Part shown: positions 34,997-42,954 of the stretch, one piece after another
How the letters are laid out: each line of letters begins with the position of its first letter
Numbering within the stretch: position 1 is the stretch's first letter
Assembly: GCA_964388275.1 (NCBI GenBank)
Contig: CAYLZD010000008.1
Location: forward strand, 82,397 to 146,396
Origin: JARYLZ01 sp964388275
GTDB taxonomy: Bacteria; Bacteroidota; Ignavibacteria; SZUA-365
Length of the DNA: 64,000 bases
Reading direction: 5' to 3'
Program-made: the position numbers and the translations under genes
The notes under the pieces: generated by a model
Seen by the model: only the letters and a program-made list of their open reading frames with translations
Databases searched by the model: none
Told to the model about the DNA's origin: nothing

Positions 34997-36175
34997 TCAA
35001 ATTCCGAATATGAGCAGGTACGACAGCAGCGTGGCGAATCCCACCCGCAGCGCTCTGTGAAGCGCGTGTTTGTGTTTCTCCGAATAAACCATCACAATTC
35101 CGACGGCAAAACTCAGGGCTATCATCAGAGCCGCGAGGAGAGCTCCTTCCCAGAGGGGAAGCTCGTTTTTCCATATCCGGCTGACCGACCATACCCAGCC
35201 GTTGCCGAAAACGAACAGCACATGCGCCGTGTATATGTGTATGGTCTTCTTGCTCAGATCCGAAAAATGCCTTTCAAAACGCCTGAGGAGGTTGAAAAAC
35301 ACCGAGTAAAGGCCGACGAGCAGTATCGCGAGACCAACCTTTTCGGCGAAAATGAAGGGACTGGAAATGAAAATATTGTGAGGCGGAAACAGGTTGCGCC
35401 CGTACACGCCCGCGCTCAGCGCGACGATAGTGATGACGAAGCCGATCTCCGCCATGCGCTGCGTGAATCTCCACGGGTTTCCCTCCTTGAGAAGGTTCAG
35501 AGCGTAGCTGCCGAACGCGGCGCCGATGAACATGAAGGCCGTGTGCGGGAAAATTGAGAAGTAGCTCCCGCCCTCGTATGTCAGGTAATGCGCGACGAAC
35601 GGCGGGAACATGCCGAACCAGTCGACGTTGTGCGCCCAGGGGGTGGCCGCCGCTATGGCGCCGCCGAGCAGCAGGGAAACCGTCATGAAACTCCTGTCGC
35701 TTCGCGTGAAACGCATGACGAGCGTCACCAGCAGGAGCGACACGCCGATGATGTTCAGAGTTCCGACTCTGAAAAATCCGTTCCATGCCGCCGCGTCCAG
35801 GGCCAGAAGATCCCAGACCCTGTTGCCGGGGAAAATCAGCAGATAATCGATCAGCACCAGCAGCAGCGCGCGTTTGACCCGCTTGCGGAGCACTCCGGGC
35901 AGAACGCGGCCGTTTTCGTCCCGCTTGAGCCCGAGGAAGTTGACCATGCCGGAAACCACCAGAAAGGTGGGCGACGTCAATCCGCGCAGCCACATGTAAA
36001 TGTTCCCAAGAAAACCTTCGCTCGGGATCTCCGCGGATATCACATAAGTCCCTATCGTATGCCCCTGTATCATCATCAACACCGCCATCAGGCGGGCGAA
36101 ATCCAGCACCGCGTAACGCGTGCGCGTCGAGCGTGCCGCGCCGATTGCGGCGCCACCGGTTTCGTTTACGAGCAT
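34997..36175 (-). CDS. Membrane acyltransferase, HGSNAT/DUF1624-like
   Basis: A 392-residue polytopic protein with about ten hydrophobic segments. The N-terminal VLDFARLMAVLMMIQGHTIG carries the conserved Asp-Arg and His found in the heparan-alpha-glucosaminide N-acetyltransferase-like (DUF1624) family, and FLVVSGMVNFLGLKR follows. These proteins move acetyl groups across the membrane onto sugars. A related acyltransferase-3 fold is the alternative. It is 182 nt from the barrel gene, a gap that contains an octamer-repeat array, and 3 nt from the GT-C gene. Confidence 0.7.
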   Translation of the reverse strand: MLVNETGGAAIGAARSTRTRYAVLDFARLMAVLMMIQGHTIGTYVISAEIPSEGFLGNIYMWLRGLTSPTFLVVSGMVNFLGLKRDENGRVLPGVLRKRVKRALLLVLIDYLLIFPGNRVWDLLALDAAAWNGFFRVGTLNIIGVSLLLVTLVMRFTRSDRSFMTVSLLLGGAIAAATPWAHNVDWFGMFPPFVAHYLTYEGGSYFSIFPHTAFMFIGAAFGSYALNLLKEGNPWRFTQRMAEIGFVITIVALSAGVYGRNLFPPHNIFISSPFIFAEKVGLAILLVGLYSVFFNLLRRFERHFSDLSKKTIHIYTAHVLFVFGNGWVWSVSRIWKNELPLWEGALLAALMIALSFAVGIVMVYSEKHKHALHRALRVGFATLLSYLLIFGI

Positions 36176-36305
36176 GATCGGAATCTCGATTTCACCGCCG
36201 CGGCTCGCGGCAGCGCCGAAAAATACGATTCATATCCCGTGCAAAGCACTACCGTGGAAAAATTGTTGCAGGAAGAAGGAAGCGCTCAAATTGCGAACGA
36301 AGCGC

Positions 36306-36353
36306 GTTCCCACGTTGTAACGTTCCCACGTTGTAACGTTCCCACGTTCCCAC
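36306..36353. repeat. Octamer tandem repeat array
   Basis: Three units of 16 bp lie head to tail: GTTCCCACGTTGTAAC twice, then GTTCCCACGTTCCCAC. Each unit is two 8-mers of the form GTTCCCAC or GTTGTAAC. The array starts 4 nt beyond the stop codon of the barrel gene, on its 3' side. Confidence 0.85.
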
Positions 36354-36357
36354 ATCC

Positions 36358-37743
36358 CTACATGTTCACCTGTCCCGAAATCCACGCCTGATTCACGTGA
36401 TAGTCGTGATACGCGTCGTTGGAGGAATTGCGCAGATACCGATATCCGGCTCCGAGCGACAGGAATGCGCTGCCGTCGGCGCGGCTGAACAGCGGGTGCG
36501 CCGCGCGGATGATGAAGGAATACCGCGAGTCCCTGCGCTGAGGACTGCCGGGCAGGTCCTCGCCGTACAGGTCCGCCGCGTTGCGCGGATATCTGCGCGC
36601 CGCCGCGCCGGCTTCGGCTTCGAGCGTCAGCCGGCCCGCGACGACGGCGCTGAACGTCAGCAGCGCTTCATCGGCTTCGTAACCGTATCGGTCCTCGAAA
36701 ATCTCGTCTTCCGTGGCGCCCGTCAGGCCGCGCCTGTCCAGATAACGCGCCTGATCCGCCGTGTTGATTCGGCGCGCCCATGAAGCGCCGAGAACGACGC
36801 CCGGCGCCGCCGTTTGCACGACTCCGAGACTCAGCGCGAGCTGACCCGCGGCGGGAGTGGAATATTCGGATACGATTTTCTTTTTCGGCTTGACTCCCCC
36901 CTTGCCTTTTCCGCCGTTGCCGACCTCGATGAAAACCGTGTCGTAGACGGTTTCCGTGTACGACTTGAGGCCGAAACCGGCGCTGCCGTAGACTTCGGTC
37001 GCCGGGAGGATGCGGAAGTTCAGCACGGAGGACACCTCGTTTTCGATGTGCGTGAACTGCACGAAGGACGGATACTGCTTGTAGCCGAATTCGTACTGCA
37101 GGCGCCCCATCAAGGGGCCCGCGATGTGCCTGCGCAGGAGAACATTCAGCGCCGCCCGGCGGAAATCGTAGAAAGCGAACTCCTTCCGGTCGAAACGTCC
37201 TGAGACGAAGGGCTTCGTGATCAGGTACGTGACGAGACTGTCGTTGAACGCATCTGCAGGCGGCCGGGGCGGCAAGGCGGGATCCCGCCGCGCCGGTCCG
37301 CGGACGACGGAGCTTTCCCGCGGGACGGTCCGGCTGTTCCGGGTTTCTTCCCCGGCGTCGCCGGCATCCTCTTCATCTTCGGCGTTTTCCTCCTCCTCAT
37401 CTCCGTCATCTCCCAGGTAATCCAGCTGCCACTGCGAGTACAGACCGGCGGTATGCTGATTGTAGGTCCTCGTGTCGTAAGTCCTGAACAGGACCAGCGC
37501 GCCGTAGTAAAACGCCTGGTGGAACGAGTATTCGGCGCCGAAATCGCGGGATAGGGAAAGGAAAATCTGATGGTAAACGTCCGCCCGCTTTTCGTAGAAC
37601 GCCCAGGAATTGTCGTCGTACGTGCTTGTCGCGTAGATGGAGGCGTTGAACTGCGCGATCGCGGGCGCCGGGAGAGCGGCGGGAAGCGCGGCCGCCGCGA
37701 GCAGCGCCGCGAAAACGCGGGGAGAGCAGCGGCGCCTCGTCAT
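36358..37743 (-). CDS. Predicted outer-membrane beta-barrel protein
   Basis: A 461-residue protein with a signal peptide (residues 1-31, ending APAIA before Gln). The rest alternates short amphipathic beta strands with aromatic residues, as in outer-membrane barrels, for example YHQIFLSLSRDFGAEY and AAHPLFSRADGSAFLSLGAGYRY. A strongly acidic, low-complexity insert of Glu, Asp and Ala lies around residues 115-135. The start ATG overlaps the GT2 stop by 4 nt. From its place next to the synthase I infer a polysaccharide export channel, but no PgaA- or AlgE-type motif is recognisable. Confidence 0.6.
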   Translation of the reverse strand: MTRRRCSPRVFAALLAAAALPAALPAPAIAQFNASIYATSTYDDNSWAFYEKRADVYHQIFLSLSRDFGAEYSFHQAFYYGALVLFRTYDTRTYNQHTAGLYSQWQLDYLGDDGDEEEENAEDEEDAGDAGEETRNSRTVPRESSVVRGPARRDPALPPRPPADAFNDSLVTYLITKPFVSGRFDRKEFAFYDFRRAALNVLLRRHIAGPLMGRLQYEFGYKQYPSFVQFTHIENEVSSVLNFRILPATEVYGSAGFGLKSYTETVYDTVFIEVGNGGKGKGGVKPKKKIVSEYSTPAAGQLALSLGVVQTAAPGVVLGASWARRINTADQARYLDRRGLTGATEDEIFEDRYGYEADEALLTFSAVVAGRLTLEAEAGAAARRYPRNAADLYGEDLPGSPQRRDSRYSFIIRAAHPLFSRADGSAFLSLGAGYRYLRNSSNDAYHDYHVNQAWISGQVNM

Positions 37744-39011
37744 TTCTTCGGCCCCGCGGCGAAACGCACCGTCTTGTCCCATGATCTTTTCTCCTTCCGC
37801 ACCACGTCCAGCCAGAAAGCGCGGGCGACCACAGCCAGCCAGAACTGGCAATATGTGAAGTACATCAGCCCGATCAGCAGCGGCGCCGTGAACGTGTCCT
37901 CGCCGTCATAGGAAACCGCCAGCATGATTTCGGCGAAAAAGAGGACTATCGCTATCATCCACACAAGCGTGTACGGACCCGGGAGGGTTATGGCCGCCGC
38001 GCCCGAGGCCGCGATTATGAAGAGCAGGTCCGAGGTTATGATCGCGAAAAAGAACACATAATACAGCGCCAGCGAATAGAGTATCTCGAAACGCAGGCGG
38101 CGGCTTTTCATCCCGCGGCGCAGGCGGAAAAACTTCTTCGACACGTAGTTGTTGCCCTGCACCCAACGCGTGCGCTGCCGCATCCACACGCGCCAGGTCT
38201 CCGGTTCCTGCTCGTATGTGACCGAGTAGGGAATGTACTTGATCTTCCAGCCCTTGAGATACATTCTAATGCTGAGTTCCGAGTCTTCGGTTATCGCTTC
38301 CTCGTCCCAGCCGCCGAGTTCGTCGATGACGCTGCGCCGCACGACGAAGTTCGTGCCCGGAAGCGTGGCGATGTTCAGGAGGCGCCAGCGGCCCGCCTGC
38401 AGTATCGATTGAAAGCTCAGCGTTTCGATGTTGATGAATCGCGTGAGGAAGTTCCGTTGCTTGTTCACCGTGCGGAATTTCCCGAGCACGGCGCCCAGTT
38501 CGGGATGCGCGAGCAACTGGACCACCAGATGGCGGAGCGCGTCCGGCGCGGGAGTGTTGTCGGCGTCATAAACGGCCAGCAGCTCTGATTTAACTCTGCC
38601 GAGAGCCAGGTTCAAGGCGCGGGACTTGCCTTTGCCTCCCTGCCCGGCGGGCACGTTGAAAGGCGCTATCCTGGCGTCGCGGCGCGCGTATTCGTCGAGG
38701 ATTTCACCGGTGCGGTCCATGGAACCGTCATTGATGACGATGATCTCCATCCTGTCCTTCGGATATTCCAGCGCCAGCATGGCGTCGAGCGTGGCGGCGA
38801 TCACGACTTCCTCGTTGTGGGCCGGTATCAATATGGAAACCGTTGGAAAGTCGCAATCGAGACCTTCCATCTCCCTCTTTTCCTTGAGGGACTTCTGGTG
38901 ATGGAAAAAACCGGCCACGGTCAGAATCAGCTGCCAGGCGATCATGAACCAGATGAGGATCACCGCCAGCAGGAATAGGATGCTGAGATCCGTTTCGATG
39001 AAAGATTCCAC
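37740..39011 (-). CDS. Processive glycosyltransferase family 2, PgaC/BcsA-like
   Basis: A 423-residue membrane enzyme with an N-terminal hydrophobic segment (residues ~10-35), a GT-A domain, and several C-terminal transmembrane segments (~305-405). Catalytic motifs of processive family-2 synthases are all present: NDGS at 94-97, DAD at 149-151, TED at 241-243 and QRTRW at 279-283. This arrangement fits synthases that polymerise and export a beta-linked polysaccharide through their own membrane domain. It starts 4 nt after the DUF2334 fusion protein and overlaps the barrel gene by 4 nt. Product sugar is not predictable. Confidence 0.85.
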   Translation of the reverse strand: MESFIETDLSILFLLAVILIWFMIAWQLILTVAGFFHHQKSLKEKREMEGLDCDFPTVSILIPAHNEEVVIAATLDAMLALEYPKDRMEIIVINDGSMDRTGEILDEYARRDARIAPFNVPAGQGGKGKSRALNLALGRVKSELLAVYDADNTPAPDALRHLVVQLLAHPELGAVLGKFRTVNKQRNFLTRFINIETLSFQSILQAGRWRLLNIATLPGTNFVVRRSVIDELGGWDEEAITEDSELSIRMYLKGWKIKYIPYSVTYEQEPETWRVWMRQRTRWVQGNNYVSKKFFRLRRGMKSRRLRFEILYSLALYYVFFFAIITSDLLFIIAASGAAAITLPGPYTLVWMIAIVLFFAEIMLAVSYDGEDTFTAPLLIGLMYFTYCQFWLAVVARAFWLDVVRKEKRSWDKTVRFAAGPKK

Positions 39012-39015
39012 GGCA

Positions 39016-42000
39016 CTACCCCGTCTTCGCCGCGGCGCGGCGGCGCTGGATCTTCACGACGGCCCAGAACAGCAGCAGCACGGCGGTCGAAATGAAACCG
39101 AAAAGCACGATGAGGGACGAGGACCAGAGGCTGGTCAGGTCGATGCCGTAAGACACGGCGCTTTGAGTGACGATGCGCACGTCGCGTGTTCCGGGCGGCA
39201 GCATGAGGGTGTAGCGTCCGTTGCCCTCGAGTGTTTCGAAGGCGCTTTCCTTTCCGTCGATGAAGAGCGCCACCGGGGCCTTGTTGAGCGAGGCCAGGCA
39301 TCTGCCCGCCGACGAGTAACGGAACTCCACGCTGCGATCGCTTTCGCGCAGCGATAGCAGTTCGCCGGTGATGGAAACCAGCGTCGCGTGCATAATATCC
39401 GCCGAGAACAGCGCGCCCGGATTCACATCGGTCCGCACGGTATGCGCGCCCGCCGGAATGAGGAAGCAGCCGCCGGAGGTCGCCGTGCGGATCTCGCCGT
39501 CGACCTCGAGCAGCCGCTGCCCGCTTCCGAGAGCCAGCTTCACGGCATACGGAGCGGTGATTCTGTATCCCCCGTCGATGCGCTCGAACAGCGCCTGGGA
39601 GGCCGCGGCGAAGGGGAACAGAGCGAGGTCTTGAGGATTGACGCTGGATTCGGAATAGATGACCACGCGGGGCGTTTCCTCCGAACAGACGGAGACGAGC
39701 TGCAGGGCTTCGGTTCCGGTCTGGAGCAGCGTGGGAAACATGCCGGGCTGTTCCTCGGATCTGAAAGAAAGGATGTTCAGATCCAGGCCGAAATCAGCGC
39801 CCGCCATGGCGCGGTACCGCCGGGCTATTTCACGATATCGCTCGGGCGATTCGGACCAGCGCGAGAGCGGATCCTCGATGATGGGCGTGAAGGGATGCCG
39901 GCTCCTGAGGGAGAGCACGGATTCCACGTCGATGCCCTGGCTGCGGCGCAGTTCGGGCGAGCCCGGATTGTCGAGCAGTGTGACCAGCGTCTCGAAGCCG
40001 GGCCGCTGCCTGCGCACGTCGTCCGCCAGACGCAGTAGCCGTTCGTGTATCTCCGCGATTTTCCAGACCCTGTAATCTTCGAACAGCTTCCATGCGGCCG
40101 GATTGCGCTTCCAATGAAACGCCGACGATTCGTCAAGCAGCAGGGCCGGATCGAAACCGTTCCGGCGCGCGAACTCGCGCCGAGCGGACGGATGCATCGG
40201 CGTCAGGTTCCCGGGCTCCTCCGGACCGCGTGTGCCGGATTCGAAATAGACTTCCGCGATGTTCACGCCGTCGAAATCGTAACCCCTGAGCAGACGGCCG
40301 TACTCGGCGGTCATGGCGTTCAGACAGGAGGAATCGGTCATCGCGAGCGGATAGCGCCAGGAAGGACGCGCGTCATCACCCGTGTAATTTTTTTCGCGCC
40401 ACTCGGGGTGTTTCATCCAGAACATCTGGCTGACCTGGGGCGGCTCCAGCCAGGCGTACACCAATATGCCGTTCGCATGGCAGAGCTCTATCAGGCGGCG
40501 GTAATCGTAAGTGTATTTCGGGTATTGATGCCAACCGGCCGCGTGTATCGCGCGCACGCCGTTCTCCGCCCAGTGCTTGACAAGATTCTCGACGCTGACC
40601 GTGCCCCTGTAGCCCGGATCGAAAAACATCTCCAGAGCATCGCGGCGCAGTATCGGCGTCAAGTCGAATTCCCTTCGCAGATACTCGGCGAAAAACGGAT
40701 ACCTGGAAAAGCCCATGCCGCTGACCGGATCGAAACGGCAGCCGAGATAAAGGAAACGGCCCTTCTCGAAGCGCCTGCCGATGACCAGCGGAGCCTCGCT
40801 CGCTTCGTCCTGCGCGTAAATCTCGTCGTCGTCCTCTATCTCGATCTTGGAATAGGACTCCGGAATCCTCCATGCGATAAGCTCCTCTGGGAACAACCTG
40901 TCGCGGATCTTATCCACTTTCAGCCGGGTTCCGGTATGCCTGATCCCCAGTTCACGGCTGAACTCCGTCCTCCCGTCCGCGACACAGAAACCCCCGTTTC
41001 GCACCCATTCCACGATGGCGCTGAAAGTCGCGACAGGCATGGCATCCACTGTCCCGTATGGAACTATCAGGAGATTGTAGCGCGAGGGATCCGCCCCGGC
41101 GGCGGCGTGCAGCGTGTCGGGCGTCATGCCGGCCGCTTTCAGGGCCTGCGCGAAACTCTGCTGATTGCGCATGGCGCCGCCGGTAGCCGAGGAATCCCAG
41201 ACGATGGCCGCGCGGGCTTCCACGCGCTCCTTCCTCGTCGGACTGAAGAACTCGGCGACATCCCGCAGAACACGCTTCACCCGGTCCGAAAAAGTAGGTG
41301 TTCTGTCTTTAATTTCGGTGGGAGTCGCGACGTAGATCTCGCCGGGCGCCAGGGTGATTTTGCGAGTGATGGACCCGGTTATCCTTTCAGGCAGCACGGA
41401 GGCGCGGAGGATTTTCCCTTCCCTGTTCATCACGTATTCACGGAGATATTGATCGTCCAGAGTCACGGTGACGGGGCCGGCGCCGGTTCTGATGGCTTTA
41501 TCAGGCAGCTGCACCGTATGAGCGAAATCCTTGAGATCGGCGAATTGATAGCCGAGTTCCCTGAAACCCCGCACCAGGCGCCTGAGGTTGTCGATAGGCA
41601 CGAAGGAATGATAGAAACAGGACGCCCAGCCGTCGCGGACCTGAAGCCCGACGCGGGCGGCGTCGAGTATTCGAGTCACGCTCTCCGAGCTGAGCGCGGG
41701 ATCGTCCGGATCGAAAGGAACGTATCCGAGGTTTTCCGGAATGATGCGCTGCCCGAAAAGATCGCGGCGTATCAGGTAAGGGAAAAACTGGCTGTAATCC
41801 TCGTCGTTGGCCGAAAGCCGTTGCTCCATCGCCGTCGAGAATATCGTGGAAACGGCCTCGTACGTGGTCAGCGATCCGGTGTAATGAGGCGTTTCCCAGA
41901 GCAGGGGATATATGCCGTTTCGAATGCATTCCTCGAGCCCCATGAGGATTTTCTTCCTGATCGCCTCCACGGACTCGCCGCGTATGGTATCGTTCCGCGC

Positions 42001-42954
42001 CGCGTCCCAGAACTCGTAATCGGCCGCCGTCACCCCCTTGTGCTGATGGGTCACCCCGTGCAGCAGCACCGTCGCGCCCCTCCGGACCATGTGGCGGATG
42101 GCATCGGCGAAATCCGGCTTGTCGGATATGCTGACCCTCAATCCTTCCCCCGGATCGACGTAAAACGGTATGAGTGAAACCACGAACGGCACGCCCTCGC
42201 TCGCGAGATAATCAGCCACTCCGCGAAGCCGGTCCGGATCCTCGAACGGGTGCACGTCCTCGATTCTGATCACGGCTCTGTGCGCAGCGGGATGATTCTG
42301 CCCCAGCATGTCGTGGAGCATGTCGGCGAAAAGCAGATAACGGTCCGTTTCCATGGCCGATGCGAAGGGGCAATCCGCGACGTACCAGAAGTTCCGGCTG
42401 CGCAGAATGTAGGGAACGGTGGCGTTTTTCGAGGATGCCGTGGCCAGCACCGCGCAACGGGCGGGATCGGTCACCCGCACTATCGTGATGTTCGGCTCTT
42501 CCTTGGTGAATGACGATTTCCCGGTCCTGATAAGATTGTAGCCGGTCGATGTATCCACGGCTGCCGGCTCGAAACCATAGCGCGGCGCCGTCGGGAAGGC
42601 CGAGTTGAAGGCCGTCATGCCGGTGTGCAGCCAGATAAGTGTCCGCCGCCGCGCAGCGGCGTCGGACATGAAGGCCCATGAGGGAGCGCATCGAAGAGTG
42701 AAGCCGATGAAAAAAACCGCGTCGTATCGTTCCATCCCGCCGAGCCTGTAATCCGCGTCGGACAGGATGTCCACGGCCGCGTCGAAGTGCCCCAGCAGCG
42801 CTCCGAGCTGCCGGGCGTCCGCTTTGGCGAAGTTCCTTGCTTCGTCCCTGCCTTCGTACACCACGAGCACGGACGCCGTCGCCGCCGCGCAACTCGTCGC
42901 GGCCCCGATCGACAGGGACATGCAGAGCATCAGCGATGCGGCGGCATTCTTCAT
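39016..42954 (-). CDS. Bifunctional deacetylase (DUF2334) and glycoside-hydrolase-like membrane protein
   Basis: A 1312-residue multidomain protein. After a signal peptide comes a Rossmann-like segment (~25-200), then a DUF2334 polysaccharide-deacetylase-like domain (~225-480). Its candidate metal or catalytic residues are Asp233 in RIEDVHP, His299 and His303 in LHGVTHQH, and His449 in FYHSF. A second amidotransferase-like Rossmann domain follows (~580-745). A TIM-barrel glycoside-hydrolase-like domain (~775-1080) contains HAAGWHQYPKYTYDY, KHPEW and DFDGVNIAEVYFE with acidic candidates. A beta-sandwich and one C-terminal transmembrane helix with an RRR anchor end the protein. The start ATG overlaps the preceding stop by 4 nt. 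The logic resembles PgaB and PelA. Confidence 0.75.
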   Translation of the reverse strand: MKNAAASLMLCMSLSIGAATSCAAATASVLVVYEGRDEARNFAKADARQLGALLGHFDAAVDILSDADYRLGGMERYDAVFFIGFTLRCAPSWAFMSDAAARRRTLIWLHTGMTAFNSAFPTAPRYGFEPAAVDTSTGYNLIRTGKSSFTKEEPNITIVRVTDPARCAVLATASSKNATVPYILRSRNFWYVADCPFASAMETDRYLLFADMLHDMLGQNHPAAHRAVIRIEDVHPFEDPDRLRGVADYLASEGVPFVVSLIPFYVDPGEGLRVSISDKPDFADAIRHMVRRGATVLLHGVTHQHKGVTAADYEFWDAARNDTIRGESVEAIRKKILMGLEECIRNGIYPLLWETPHYTGSLTTYEAVSTIFSTAMEQRLSANDEDYSQFFPYLIRRDLFGQRIIPENLGYVPFDPDDPALSSESVTRILDAARVGLQVRDGWASCFYHSFVPIDNLRRLVRGFRELGYQFADLKDFAHTVQLPDKAIRTGAGPVTVTLDDQYLREYVMNREGKILRASVLPERITGSITRKITLAPGEIYVATPTEIKDRTPTFSDRVKRVLRDVAEFFSPTRKERVEARAAIVWDSSATGGAMRNQQSFAQALKAAGMTPDTLHAAAGADPSRYNLLIVPYGTVDAMPVATFSAIVEWVRNGGFCVADGRTEFSRELGIRHTGTRLKVDKIRDRLFPEELIAWRIPESYSKIEIEDDDEIYAQDEASEAPLVIGRRFEKGRFLYLGCRFDPVSGMGFSRYPFFAEYLRREFDLTPILRRDALEMFFDPGYRGTVSVENLVKHWAENGVRAIHAAGWHQYPKYTYDYRRLIELCHANGILVYAWLEPPQVSQMFWMKHPEWREKNYTGDDARPSWRYPLAMTDSSCLNAMTAEYGRLLRGYDFDGVNIAEVYFESGTRGPEEPGNLTPMHPSARREFARRNGFDPALLLDESSAFHWKRNPAAWKLFEDYRVWKIAEIHERLLRLADDVRRQRPGFETLVTLLDNPGSPELRRSQGIDVESVLSLRSRHPFTPIIEDPLSRWSESPERYREIARRYRAMAGADFGLDLNILSFRSEEQPGMFPTLLQTGTEALQLVSVCSEETPRVVIYSESSVNPQDLALFPFAAASQALFERIDGGYRITAPYAVKLALGSGQRLLEVDGEIRTATSGGCFLIPAGAHTVRTDVNPGALFSADIMHATLVSITGELLSLRESDRSVEFRYSSAGRCLASLNKAPVALFIDGKESAFETLEGNGRYTLMLPPGTRDVRIVTQSAVSYGIDLTSLWSSSLIVLFGFISTAVLLLFWAVVKIQRRRAAAKTG

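Noticed and set aside
40045..42177. Plus-strand open frame of 710 codons opposite the DUF2334 fusion gene
   Set aside because: The minus frame carries clear domains and coupled neighbours; the plus frame has none.
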